A DNA stretch of 64,000 nt. Origin: RDYJ01 sp034931405 (GTDB lineage Bacteria; Cyanobacteriota; Cyanobacteriia; Cyanobacteriales; Nostocaceae). The translations under genes and the position numbers were made by a program. The number at the start of each line of letters is the position of its first letter. Position 1 is the first letter of the stretch. The notes below the pieces were generated by a model. It was not told the origin of the DNA. It made no database searches and worked only from the letters and a program-made list of their open reading frames with translations. The stretch is from contig NZ_JAYGHA010000027.1 of the NCBI RefSeq assembly GCF_034931405.1, forward strand, positions 16,182 through 80,181, in the 5' to 3' direction. Positions 16,413-25,605 of this stretch are shown in pieces.

Positions 16413-17693
16413 ATGAGTTTACCAATTCAAGTTACCTTTCTATTAGCAGATTGGGTTGCTAAAGGCTTACAAGATGGAACATTTGAACGGGTTGGGGGTG
16501 TAATTCGGGATGTAGCAAGTAAGAAAATTGTAACTTGGTTGCGAGACACTAATTCAGTTGCTCCTCCAGATCCCACCTTTCTTCCACTGGTGATACAAGG
16601 ACTTGATCCTGTTACTGGCATACTTAATTTAATTGCTTCAGGCGCGAATGCGGCAATTTCAGCTAAAGGTTTTTCTGATGTAAATCAGCGTTTAGATGGT
16701 ATTGAAAATCAAATAGATGCAATAGGGAAAACTTTACAATTTTCTCAAAGTATTTTGCAAGTATCTACTACTGCTAGTATTCTCAATCTTGGTGTTTCTG
16801 TGATGGGTTTTGCTGTCATAGCACAACGATTAAAAGAACTGGAACAAAGATTACAAAAAGCAGAGGAGTTATTAAACAAAGTCAACCGTAAAATTGATTT
16901 GAGCTTCTACGCAAATTTTCGTGCTGCACTTGATTTAGCTATGAATGCTTTTACCATGACTAAGGTTGAGAATAGAAGGGATAGTGCATTACAAGCTATC
17001 AATCGTTTTTTAGAAGCTGAACATATTTATACTGGCTTCACAGATACAGAAATCGAAAAACAAAGCCAGATTGCGGATGAATATTTATTAACTTTATCTT
17101 TAGCTTATCTGGCCGAAGCACGATGTTATTTAGAACTAGAAGAACATGAAACAGCAATTCGTAGATTTCAAGAAGGGAAAAAAGTTCTTCAATCACGTAT
17201 TCATAAATATATTAATATTTTACTAACATCTAATCCAGCAGTCTATCTACATCCAGAATTTCAAGGACAAATAGACTTAAAGAGATTAGCAAAAATTTAT
17301 CAATGGATAAATTCGGATTTAGATGAAAATGCTGTATTTGAAAATCAACGTAAAAATCTATTTAAAATTGCCAAAGATCATACACAATGGATTGATTCAT
17401 TACCACCAGCAATTTTAGATCGTATCGAAATTCAAAGTGGGTGGTTTGGTCCAAATCACGATGAATTAAAACAAGCGGCTTTTCAACGACTTCCCCAAGT
17501 ATTTGATGTCATGGAATCAATGATTGAAACTAACAACAGATTTGAATCTTACCAAACAGAAATACAAGCAATATCTAAACTAGGAATTAGTTTTCATGAA
17601 TGGCTGCAATTAAAACCATCTACAGAAACTAAACCAGAAGGTGCAGAATTAATGTTTATTATTCCTTCTCAGCCTTTAGAATTACCCGGTTAA
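16413..17693 (+). CDS. unknown helical protein with hydrophobic centre and coiled coils
   Basis: A 426-aa protein of no family I can name. The N-terminus (LPIQVTFLLADWVAKGLQ) is amphipathic. Residues about 70-90 (GLDPVTGILNLIASGANAA) and 115-145 (ILQVSTTASILNLGVSVMGF) are hydrophobic. Between and after them lie coiled-coil heptads (VNQRLDGIENQIDAIG; LKELEQRLQKAEELLNKVN). A TPR-like helical part (YLAEARCYLELEEHETAI) and a C-terminal domain follow. A hydrophobic hairpin flanked by coiled coils resembles alpha-helical pore-forming proteins, but this is only a shape resemblance. It is divergent from the 82-aa/RHH/HNH genes, with AGGAAAAAATT before the ATG. It lacks a signal peptide. Confidence 0.7.
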   Translation: MSLPIQVTFLLADWVAKGLQDGTFERVGGVIRDVASKKIVTWLRDTNSVAPPDPTFLPLVIQGLDPVTGILNLIASGANAAISAKGFSDVNQRLDGIENQIDAIGKTLQFSQSILQVSTTASILNLGVSVMGFAVIAQRLKELEQRLQKAEELLNKVNRKIDLSFYANFRAALDLAMNAFTMTKVENRRDSALQAINRFLEAEHIYTGFTDTEIEKQSQIADEYLLTLSLAYLAEARCYLELEEHETAIRRFQEGKKVLQSRIHKYINILLTSNPAVYLHPEFQGQIDLKRLAKIYQWINSDLDENAVFENQRKNLFKIAKDHTQWIDSLPPAILDRIEIQSGWFGPNHDELKQAAFQRLPQVFDVMESMIETNNRFESYQTEIQAISKLGISFHEWLQLKPSTETKPEGAELMFIIPSQPLELPG

Positions 17694-17764
17694 ATGTCTA
17701 AACAATAAAACAATAACACCAATTATAACACATGAATAAATTGCAAACTCCCATAAAATTGGTA

Positions 17765-18247
17765 TTATTTATCCGCGTTCATATCTCCATAAAAATCATC
17801 ATCTAATAACTGTTCTAAAGTAAAAGGTAAATCAAGAGGATATTCAAATTCATCTGGTTTTCTCACACCTAACTTAGCATTTTTACTTTCTTTAATTGCC
17901 AGTTTTCGAGCATCAGCATAAGCTAAAGAAATTACCTCATGTAGATAATTTTTAAAAGAAGGATTTTCTTGTAAATCTTTTTTAATTCTAAAACGATGTT
18001 CAGTAATAGAACTGTACCAACTTCCTTTCATCATTTCGGGTGCATCAGATTGAACAATTAACTTGAGTAAATGGGCAATTAAAATTGTTAAATTACTCAA
18101 GAAAAACCGTTTTTCTGATTTACCCATATCTTCTAATTCTAACAGTAAATGCTCCCAATCAATATCATGAAAATGTTTTTCTTTGATTTGTGAAATGAGA
18201 GTTTCTCTCCAAAGGTTAAAATCTTGTTCATACAGTTGATGGTTCAT
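17765..18247 (-). CDS. DUF29 domain-containing protein
   Basis: A 160-aa protein of the DUF29 family, multicopy in cyanobacteria and of unknown function. Signature parts: LYEQDFNLWRETLISQIKE at the start, DWEHLLLELEDMGKSEKRFF, LTILIAHLLKLIV, SITEHRFRIKKDLQENPS and the C-terminal FEYPLDLPFTLEQLLDDDFYG. All blocks are present, so it looks full length and intact. A second, diverged member lies at 52232-52690. It stands alone between the unknown helical gene and chlN; no partner is evident. Confidence 0.88.
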   Translation of the reverse strand: MNHQLYEQDFNLWRETLISQIKEKHFHDIDWEHLLLELEDMGKSEKRFFLSNLTILIAHLLKLIVQSDAPEMMKGSWYSSITEHRFRIKKDLQENPSFKNYLHEVISLAYADARKLAIKESKNAKLGVRKPDEFEYPLDLPFTLEQLLDDDFYGDMNADK

Positions 18248-18388
18248 ATAACTCTATCCACTAAATCAAAAGTATAACTGATTCATTATAACATCCCTCT
18301 CTGCGTCCTCTGCGCCTCTGCGGTTCGTTATAAAAAAAGGACGAACCCCAAAAGATTCGCCCTAAAATTGCCGAAGAAAACCCAAAAC

Positions 18389-19792
18389 TTAAACCTTAGC
18401 TTCCTCCCTTACCAACTTATCCCAACCCAAATCCTTCAAATTATTATTCCTTCTTAAAGGACGAGTTACCAACTCCAAAATATCCCGCGCATTACCAAAA
18501 CCGTGAATCTGTGCAAAAGTAAACTCCACAGACCACTTAGTATTAATACCCCGTGCTTCCAGAGGGTTAGCATGAGCCATACCAGTAATTACCAAATCTG
18601 GTTTTAACTCATAAATACGTTGGACTTGATTGTAATTATCCGGCTTTTCTACAATCGTTGGTAGAGGTGAACCCATTTCCTGACAAGTCTTTTCTAACAA
18701 AGCTAACTCAGCAGCTTGATAGCGTTTATCCATGTAAGGAATACCGATTTCGTGAACAGTCATACCGCAACGAATCAAGAACCGCGCCATAGAAATTTCC
18801 AACAGGTTATCACCCATTAAAAACACAGATTTACCGCGAATTAATTTCACGTAATCTTCCACACCAGCCCAAATTTGTGCTTCTCTTTCATCTAAACCTT
18901 TGGGTGTAATTCCAAAAACAGAACAGATTTTTTCTACCCAGGCGCGGGTTCCATCTGGACCAATAGGAAATGGTGCGCCAATTAATTTACATTTCCTTCT
19001 TCGCATTAAAGTTGTAGCGGTGCGACTGAGGAAAGGATTCACACCAGCGACATAATAACCTTCTTCGATCACAGGTAATTCTGTAAAGCGTTTTGCAGGT
19101 AGCCAACCAGAAACCTTAACACCTTGTTTTTTCAATTCTAAGGTTAATTGAGTGACAACTGGATCAGGTAAAGAACCGAATAAAACCAAAGGTGGATGGT
19201 CTACATACTCAGATTCGTCTTGAGTGATGTCTTCTTTTTTCTTACCGAAATTCATCAGCTTCTGAATGGCGTTACGCTCGCCTTTTTCAGATTCCGATAC
19301 TGGAGCCTTTTCGGGACAACGATGAGCCATAGCGGCTAACACAGTGTCCTCTCCTTGGGTAAATGCGTAGTCGAGACCGTTCGCACGAGCGACAACAATA
19401 GGAATCCCTAAATCAGCTTCTAACTTAGGTGCTAAACCTTCCAAGTCAGTTTTAATAATTTCGGTGGTACAAGTACCTATCCAAACAATTACACTAGGAT
19501 TGCGATCGCGTTTAATTTGCTCACACAATCTTTTTAATTCTTCATAATCATTTAATTGAGCAGAAATATCCCCTTCTTCTAATTCAGCCATTGCATAACG
19601 GGGTTCAGCAAAAATCATCACTCCCATGGCATTTTGCAGGAAGTAACCACAAGTTTTTGTGCCAATTACTAAAAAGAAACTATCTTCAATTTTTTGATAT
19701 AACCAAGCAACACAGCTAATCGGGCAAAAAGTATGATAATTACCAGTTTCACATTCAAAATTTAAAGCTGATGGTTCTTTAGCGACAGTCAT
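18389..19792 (-). CDS. chlN: light-independent protochlorophyllide reductase subunit N
   Basis: ChlN (467 aa) forms with ChlB the catalytic component that reduces protochlorophyllide to chlorophyllide in the dark. It is related to nitrogenase NifD. The three cysteines that with a ChlB aspartate hold the 4Fe-4S cluster are visible: Cys23 (FCPISC), Cys48 (KTCGYF) and Cys108 (IGTCTTEI). ALNFECETGNYHTFCPISC opens the domain, and it ends with LKDLGWDKLVREEAKV. A variable charged insert at about residues 165-195 (KGERNAIQKLMNFGKKKED) is normal. It is the last gene of a chlL-DUF5331-chlN series, with 211 bases of tandem repeats before it. chlB is not in this window. Confidence 0.98.
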   Translation of the reverse strand: MTVAKEPSALNFECETGNYHTFCPISCVAWLYQKIEDSFFLVIGTKTCGYFLQNAMGVMIFAEPRYAMAELEEGDISAQLNDYEELKRLCEQIKRDRNPSVIVWIGTCTTEIIKTDLEGLAPKLEADLGIPIVVARANGLDYAFTQGEDTVLAAMAHRCPEKAPVSESEKGERNAIQKLMNFGKKKEDITQDESEYVDHPPLVLFGSLPDPVVTQLTLELKKQGVKVSGWLPAKRFTELPVIEEGYYVAGVNPFLSRTATTLMRRRKCKLIGAPFPIGPDGTRAWVEKICSVFGITPKGLDEREAQIWAGVEDYVKLIRGKSVFLMGDNLLEISMARFLIRCGMTVHEIGIPYMDKRYQAAELALLEKTCQEMGSPLPTIVEKPDNYNQVQRIYELKPDLVITGMAHANPLEARGINTKWSVEFTFAQIHGFGNARDILELVTRPLRRNNNLKDLGWDKLVREEAKV

Positions 19793-19840
19793 TTTAATAT
19801 TCTCCCCTTAATTTGTAAGGCGTAAAAATCAGGAGTGTAG

Positions 19841-19983
19841 GTGACAGGTGACAGGTGACAGGTGACAGGTGACAGGTGACAGGTGACAGAAGGCAGGAGA
19901 AAGACAAATATTACCCATTACCCATTACCCATTACCCATTACCCATTACCCATTACCCATTACCCATTACCCATTACCCATTA
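19841..19983. repeat. GTGACAG x7 and CCCATTA x10 tandem repeats
   Basis: Between the DUF5331 gene and chlN, GTGACAG is repeated seven times (19841-19889) and CCCATTA ten times (19914-19983) without a mismatch. Perfect copies imply recent slippage or expansion. They lie in what would be the leader of chlN if the operon is read through. Confidence 0.95.
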
Positions 19984-20003
19984 CCTATTTCCTGATAACT
20001 AAT

Positions 20004-20801
20004 TTAATTGTTGGGGAAGAGACGAGCCATTTCTGACTCATCAAAAACCTCAGATGGCAATTCTTCACCTAAGAGGTCATTATTATCTTCACCCTCTTGC
20101 AGAGATGTGTCATCTCCCCAAACATCAGATATCACATCACGAAATTCACTTTCATCTGGTTGATTTAAATCATCAAATCCATTTCCATCAGAGAGATTGA
20201 AATCACCTAAACCCTGATCTTCGTTATCCTCTGTCAAACTTATGGACTCAAAAGATATTCCACTGAAATCATCCGCTGCTTCTAAATCTGATCCTGGTTC
20301 AAACTCGTCTGCGATAGATTCTTCAGATAAAGAAACCGCATTGAAGCCATTTGCACTTGCCAGTAAATCGCTTTCTTCCTCATCCTGTCCATTTACATCT
20401 ACTGTAAACTCTTGAACAGCATATTCTTCAGCAATTACTGATGGTTGATCCTCAGCAGTGTCTTCCTCCACAGATTGGGAAATACGTAAGTACATTTCCG
20501 GTTCTTGTGTGGGACTCAACCGATTACCAAGCAAAATGTCTGGATCAAAATGCAACCCAAGCACTTCAATAAGAGTATCAGCGTCTGGATTTAATTTGGC
20601 AAAAGGAAACATCAACTGGGCTAGTTTGGGTTCCAGGGCGTTTACTACTCCCAGGATGAGGTAAGAAGAGGGACGCTTCCCTCCATCGGGGGTATAAACC
20701 GATTCTATTGCCATTTGCAGAGTAATCCAATCCCGATTGCTCTGAAAGAACTGCAACCACTTTTGCTTGATTGAATCCGTAAAACTATCAAAGAAAGCCA
20801 T
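20004..20801 (-). CDS. DUF5331 domain-containing acidic protein between chlL and chlN
   Basis: A 265-aa protein of the DUF5331 family, regularly found beside chlL/chlN in cyanobacteria, function unknown. Residues 1-100 form a conserved domain (MAFFDSFTDSIKQKWLQFFQ, SNRDWITLQMAIESVYTPDG, PSSYLILGVVNALEPKLAQL). The rest is a strongly acidic, probably disordered tail dominated by D, E, S and N, ending SEMARLFPNN. I chose ATG 20801 because GGGGGA lies just upstream; the longest frame would overlap chlL. Its position suggests a link with the dark protochlorophyllide reductase, for example assembly or protection, which is inference. Confidence 0.85.
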   Translation of the reverse strand: MAFFDSFTDSIKQKWLQFFQSNRDWITLQMAIESVYTPDGGKRPSSYLILGVVNALEPKLAQLMFPFAKLNPDADTLIEVLGLHFDPDILLGNRLSPTQEPEMYLRISQSVEEDTAEDQPSVIAEEYAVQEFTVDVNGQDEEESDLLASANGFNAVSLSEESIADEFEPGSDLEAADDFSGISFESISLTEDNEDQGLGDFNLSDGNGFDDLNQPDESEFRDVISDVWGDDTSLQEGEDNNDLLGEELPSEVFDESEMARLFPNN

Positions 20802-20832
20802 AATATCCCCCATCCTGAAGAGGTAAATTGTT

Positions 20833-21699
20833 TTATACAATCATCAAGTCTAATTCCTCTTCTGCATTTGTTACCTGTGGTTTACTCGGATTTAAATAAA
20901 AATCTGACAACAAAGAGAAAAGTTCCCGATCAGGTGCATCGTTAGGAACGACACCTTCAGGACGAGATAAGATTTGATCAGCAATGCTGAGGTAATAGTC
21001 GCAAACGTAGTCCAGGGAAGGATCTGACTCTGCCATTTCAAACAGAGTTTTACCTTTGACGCGGGAAACACGGATATCTTCGATTAAAGGTAATACTTCT
21101 AAAACCGGCATTGGTACTGCTTCTATATATTTCTCAATCAAGTCTCGTTTAGCAGTGCGATTACCGATTAAGCCAGCTAGACGCAATGGATGAGTCCGTG
21201 CTTTCTCGCGGACAGAAGCTGCAATCCGGTTGGCAGCAAATAAAGCATCAAAGCCGTTATCAGTTACTATCAAGCAATAATCTGCATAATTGAGGGGCGC
21301 TGCAAAACCACCACAAACAACGTCACCCAGTACGTCAAATAAAATTACATCGTATTCATCAAAAGCGTTGAGTTCTTTCAGGAGTTTTACGGTTTCACCT
21401 ACGACATATCCACCGCATCCTGCACCGGCTGGGGGACCACCTGCTTCAACGCAGTCAACACCACCATAGCCTTTGTAAATTACATCTTCAGGCCAAACGT
21501 CTTCGTAGTGATAGTCCTTTTCTTGCAGGGTGTCGATAATTGTGGGAATCAAAAACCCGGTCAGTGTAAAGGTGCTGTCGTGTTTGGGGTCACAGCCAAT
21601 TTGTAGGACTTTTTTACCGCGTTTGGCTAGGGCTACTGATATGTTGCAGCTGGTTGTAGATTTACCGATTCCGCCTTTTCCGTAAACTGCTAGTTTCAC
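20833..21699 (-). CDS. chlL: light-independent protochlorophyllide reductase, iron protein ChlL
   Basis: ChlL (288 aa) is the NifH-like ATPase that passes electrons from ferredoxin to ChlN-ChlB. The P-loop is GKGGIGKST (residues 7-15). Cys95 (GAGCGGYV) and Cys129 (GDVVCGGFA) hold the 4Fe-4S cluster shared by the homodimer. CDPKHDST and the switch region VLGDVVCGG are intact. It starts at ATG 21699 (MKLAVYGKGG), leads the chlL-DUF5331-chlN series, and has a 578-base gene-free region upstream that should hold its promoter. Confidence 0.98.
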   Translation of the reverse strand: MKLAVYGKGGIGKSTTSCNISVALAKRGKKVLQIGCDPKHDSTFTLTGFLIPTIIDTLQEKDYHYEDVWPEDVIYKGYGGVDCVEAGGPPAGAGCGGYVVGETVKLLKELNAFDEYDVILFDVLGDVVCGGFAAPLNYADYCLIVTDNGFDALFAANRIAASVREKARTHPLRLAGLIGNRTAKRDLIEKYIEAVPMPVLEVLPLIEDIRVSRVKGKTLFEMAESDPSLDYVCDYYLSIADQILSRPEGVVPNDAPDRELFSLLSDFYLNPSKPQVTNAEEELDLMIV

Positions 21700-22277
21700 T
21701 GTTCGTTACCTCTGAAATAGTTTCTTCTCAAACTTGTAGCTCAAACATCTGCCCTGCACCAAGCCTGTTTTGGCTGTGAGGTATGTGAGAGCCATTATTG
21801 TCCAAATTCCCTAGAAAGCAAAGGTGCTGAAAATCTGTAAATTGATTCTAGATGAATTAATCGCTAGATAAATAGATATATCATATATATTTTAGCCATA
21901 AAAACTCTAAAAAGCCTTAAAAACATAATTTAATCTATTTTTTAAATTTTTTATATAAAAATAGTTACAAAAAACAAAATGCTAAAATCGGCTTTTGGTA
22001 ATGGTTTGCATAGAATTATCCAATGATAAATACTGATTACTGTCCAGCAAATAAACTGCTATTAATTAAAACCAGAACTATCGTCAGTGCATACCAGGAG
22101 AATAGTGTTCACACTTTTGAGAGGATATAAATTGAGGATTTTTGACGCTTTAGGAAATATGGAATGATATTATGTGATCAGCGATCGCCTATGTGCTGAT
22201 AATTTAGTTGTAAATTATTATTAAATAATCAAATATCTGACTAAATTTCAGAAATAGATAACTTTAGTGTATGTTTA
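21700..22277. other. gene-free region upstream of chlL
   Basis: These 578 very A+T-rich bases contain no plausible gene, tRNA or long repeat. They separate chlL from the downstream end of the Trp-rich protein gene and must include the chlL promoter and leader. I see no well-formed NtcA palindrome (GTA-N8-TAC). Confidence 0.55.
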
Positions 22278-22526
22278 TTAATTTTCTTCAAGAGCATTGA
22301 TTTCCTGTAGTGATTGCCAGCCAGCGTGCCATTGAGAATTATCTTGTAATAATTTAGCATTCATCCAAAAGCGAACAGTAGGGTCACAAGCAGATACCAT
22401 TTCAGCATATACCCACTTACCCTGATTTTTGCGGTTAACAACTTGAAAATGTCGCCAACCATCAACTTTTTGTTGTGCTGTCCACTTAGAACCAAGTAAA
22501 TAAGGAAACTTTTGTTTTTTAGGCAT
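22278..22526 (-). CDS. TIGR02450 family Trp-rich protein
   Basis: An 82-aa protein of the small Trp-rich TIGR02450 (DUF2389) family found in cyanobacteria and gamma-proteobacteria; function unknown. Diagnostic parts: LLGSKWTAQQKVDGWRHFQV, WVYAEMVSACDP and WMNAKLLQDNSQWHAGWQSL. Six tryptophans occur in 82 residues. It is complete at both ends, with ATG at 22526. It sits alone, divergent from clpB. A palindromic GGTTTAGCAGTGCTAAACC element lies just upstream of its start. Confidence 0.85.
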   Translation of the reverse strand: MPKKQKFPYLLGSKWTAQQKVDGWRHFQVVNRKNQGKWVYAEMVSACDPTVRFWMNAKLLQDNSQWHAGWQSLQEINALEEN

Positions 22527-22989
22527 TTGATAAATATACAGCAGAATTCAATCAGGTTTAGCAGTGCTAAACCTCTACAAAAGCAAAAGCATATTAATGA
22601 TGATTATACTTTTTAGTGTACGTTTTTTTATATTTTTTTATGTATTGGCGGAAGATAAACTTGTCAACCCAGGCAATTTTTCCAAAAATAAAGCCTTTGG
22701 ATTTTACATACATCATACCACAAAAATTTTATATGTAAATATCAATCCTGAAATGACGCAAACTCGTTACTAATTAATAATAATTTTCAATAATATTGAG
22801 AATAGAGGGGAGCTTATTGAGAAAATGATTAAAATACACTTTTTTGGGAAAAGTAATATTTAAAAAACTTATATAAAGTAATCACTGCTTTGCTGATAAT
22901 ACTACTTTATCAAGATGTGAAGACCGATCCAGGTAAACCTTGCTCTATTTTTACAATAGCGATATGAGAGTTATTTATCAAAAAATATC
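22527..22989. promoter_or_regulatory. divergent intergenic region upstream of clpB
   Basis: This is a 463-base A+T-rich spacer between two divergent genes. A small palindrome, GGTTTAGCAGTGCTAAACC (about 22555-22573), belongs to the same repeat family seen at 46925 and 62430. No CIRCE element is recognisable. clpB transcription must start here, but I cannot place the promoter. Confidence 0.5.
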
Positions 22990-25605
22990 ATGCAACCAAC
23001 TAATCCGAACCAATTCACAGAAAAAGCCTGGGAAGCGATCGCTCACACACCAGATATCGCCAAGCAGTACCAGCAACAGCAGCTAGAAAGCGAACATTTA
23101 ATGAAAGCACTGCTGGAACAAGATGGATTAGGTAATGCGATTTTTACCAAAGCCGGAGCAAATCTACAAAAAGTCCGTGACTACACTGATCAATTTATCT
23201 TACGTCAACCAAAAGTATCCGGTAGTAGCACTTCCGTATATTTAGGACGTAGCTTAGATACATTATTAGATCGGGCGGAAAAATATCGTCAAGAATTTAA
23301 AGATGAATATATTTCTGTTGAACACATATTGTTAGGATATGCTAAAGATGACCGTTTTGGTAAAAGTCTACTCCAAGAATTTGGCTTAGACGAAAGCAAA
23401 TTAAAGAATATTATTAAACAAATTCGTGGGAATCAGAACGTGACAGATCAAAGTCCAGAAGGAAAATATCAATCTTTAGAAAAATACGGACGTGATTTAA
23501 CAGAAGCAGCACGTCAAGGAAAATTAGATCCGGTAATTGGTCGGGATGATGAAATTAGGAGAACCATCCAAATTCTTTCTCGGAGAACCAAAAACAATCC
23601 TGTATTAATTGGTGAGCCAGGTGTTGGTAAAACTGCAATTGCCGAAGGTTTAGCACAAAGGATCGTGGCTGGAGATGTTCCCCAATCTCTTAAAGATCGT
23701 AAACTGATTGCTTTAGATATGGGGGCGTTAATTGCTGGGGCAAAATTCCGGGGAGAATTTGAAGAACGCCTGAAAGCAGTATTAAAAGAAGTCACCGAAT
23801 CAGGTGGAAATATTGTATTATTTATTGATGAAATTCATACTGTTGTTGGTGCAGGTGCAACCCAAGGTGCAATGGATGCTGGGAACTTGTTAAAACCGAT
23901 GTTAGCCAGAGGTGAGTTGCGTTGTATTGGGGCGACAACCTTAGATGAATATCGTAAATATTTGGAAAAAGATGCAGCTTTAGAAAGACGCTTCCAGCAA
24001 GTTTATGTAGACCAACCCGATGTACAAGATACAATTTCCATTTTGCGGGGTTTAAAAGAACGTTATGAAGTGCATCACGGGGTGAAAATTTCTGATAGTT
24101 CCTTAGTTGCTGCTGCTACTTTATCCAGTCGTTATATTAGCGATCGCTTCCTCCCAGATAAAGCCATTGACTTAGTAGATGAAGCCGCAGCCAAGCTGAA
24201 AATGGAAATTACTTCCAAACCCGAAGAGCTAGATGAAATTGACCGAAAAATTCTCCAACTGGAAATGGAGAAACTTTCCTTACAAAAAGAAAGTGATTTA
24301 GCTTCCCGTGAACGTTTAGAAAAAATAGAAAAAGAACTAGCTGATTTCAAAGAAGAACAACGGACACTTAGCAGCCAATGGCAATCCGAAAAAGATATTA
24401 TTACCAAAATTCAATCTATCAAAGAAGAAATTGATCGAGTAAATTTAGAAATTCAGCAAACAGAAAGAAACTACGATCTTAATCGTGCGGCTGAATTGAA
24501 ATATGGGAAATTAACAGATTTGCACCGACAATTAGAAGCCGTAGAAACCGAACTGGCTAACGCCCAAGGAACAGGCAAATCTCTATTGCGGGAAGAAGTC
24601 ACCGAAGCGGATATTGCCGAAATCATTTCTAAATGGACAGGAATTCCGATTAGTAAATTGGTGGAATCAGAAAAAGAAAAATTACTGCATTTAGAAGATG
24701 AACTGCACCAAAGAGTCGTTGGTCAAGCCGAAGCTGTAACAGCTGTAGCTGATGCCATTCAACGTTCTCGCGCTGGATTGGCTGACCCAAATCGTCCCAT
24801 TGCGAGTTTTGTGTTCCTCGGACCAACAGGTGTAGGTAAAACTGAATTAGCCAAAGCTTTAGCCGCATATATGTTTGACACAGAAGAGGCTTTGGTAAGG
24901 ATTGATATGTCAGAATATATGGAGAAACACACTGTTTCTCGACTAATTGGCGCACCTCCAGGTTATGTTGGTTATGAAGAAGGAGGACAATTAACCGAAA
25001 CTATTCGTCGTCGTCCTTATGCGGTGATTTTATTCGACGAAATTGAAAAAGCACACCCCGATGTATTTAATGTTTTTCTGCAAATTCTTGATGATGGTCG
25101 CGTTACCGATTCCCAAGGTCGGACGGTGGACTTTAAAAATACCATTATCATCATGACCAGTAATATCGGTTCTCAATATATTTTGGATATATCTGGTGAT
25201 GATTCACGGTATGATGAAATGCGTCATCGAGTCATGGAAGCAATGCGGAATAGTTTCCGTCCTGAGTTCTTAAACCGCATTGATGAAATCATCATTTTCC
25301 ACAGTTTGCAAAAATCGGAATTACGCCAAATTGTGCAGTTGCAAGTAGATAGACTCAGACAAAGATTGAGTGACAAAAAAATGTCTTTGCGACTTTCTGA
25401 AGTTGCTCTTGACTTTTTAGCAGAAGTAGGTTATGACCCTGTGTTTGGTGCTAGACCATTAAAACGTGCCATTCAGCGGGAGTTAGAAACCCAAATTGCT
25501 AAATATATTTTACGCGGCGAATTTAACGATGGTGATACAATCTTTGTCGATGTCCAAAATGAACGTTTAGCTTTTAGTCGTTTACCTGTGGAAGTTTTCA
25601 CGTAA
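22990..25605 (+). CDS. clpB: ATP-dependent chaperone ClpB
   Basis: ClpB disaggregase, 871 aa. This hexameric AAA+ protein works with DnaK to pull apart heat-aggregated proteins. Order: Clp-N repeats (1-150), NBD1 with Walker A GEPGVGKT (208-215) and FIDEIHTVVGAGATQG, then the coiled-coil middle domain (about 400-525). NBD2 follows with GPTGVGKT (611-618) and ILFDEIEKAHPDVF, then the C-terminal domain. The tail reads RLAFSRLPVEVFT-stop. The stop TAA lies inside the left end of a MITE that begins at 25602. A second copy of the tail coding for RLAFSRLPVEIFTS follows at 25707, so the original protein probably ended one residue later. Function should be unaffected. Confidence 0.98.
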   Translation: MQPTNPNQFTEKAWEAIAHTPDIAKQYQQQQLESEHLMKALLEQDGLGNAIFTKAGANLQKVRDYTDQFILRQPKVSGSSTSVYLGRSLDTLLDRAEKYRQEFKDEYISVEHILLGYAKDDRFGKSLLQEFGLDESKLKNIIKQIRGNQNVTDQSPEGKYQSLEKYGRDLTEAARQGKLDPVIGRDDEIRRTIQILSRRTKNNPVLIGEPGVGKTAIAEGLAQRIVAGDVPQSLKDRKLIALDMGALIAGAKFRGEFEERLKAVLKEVTESGGNIVLFIDEIHTVVGAGATQGAMDAGNLLKPMLARGELRCIGATTLDEYRKYLEKDAALERRFQQVYVDQPDVQDTISILRGLKERYEVHHGVKISDSSLVAAATLSSRYISDRFLPDKAIDLVDEAAAKLKMEITSKPEELDEIDRKILQLEMEKLSLQKESDLASRERLEKIEKELADFKEEQRTLSSQWQSEKDIITKIQSIKEEIDRVNLEIQQTERNYDLNRAAELKYGKLTDLHRQLEAVETELANAQGTGKSLLREEVTEADIAEIISKWTGIPISKLVESEKEKLLHLEDELHQRVVGQAEAVTAVADAIQRSRAGLADPNRPIASFVFLGPTGVGKTELAKALAAYMFDTEEALVRIDMSEYMEKHTVSRLIGAPPGYVGYEEGGQLTETIRRRPYAVILFDEIEKAHPDVFNVFLQILDDGRVTDSQGRTVDFKNTIIIMTSNIGSQYILDISGDDSRYDEMRHRVMEAMRNSFRPEFLNRIDEIIIFHSLQKSELRQIVQLQVDRLRQRLSDKKMSLRLSEVALDFLAEVGYDPVFGARPLKRAIQRELETQIAKYILRGEFNDGDTIFVDVQNERLAFSRLPVEVFT

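Noticed and set aside
19841..19983. Possible CRISPR array
   Set aside because: Units are seven bases with no spacers; these are simple tandem repeats. No cas genes occur in the window.
22564..22773. 69-codon plus-strand frame upstream of clpB
   Set aside because: It begins inside a palindromic repeat, has low-complexity A+T-driven composition and no ribosome site; treated as non-coding.
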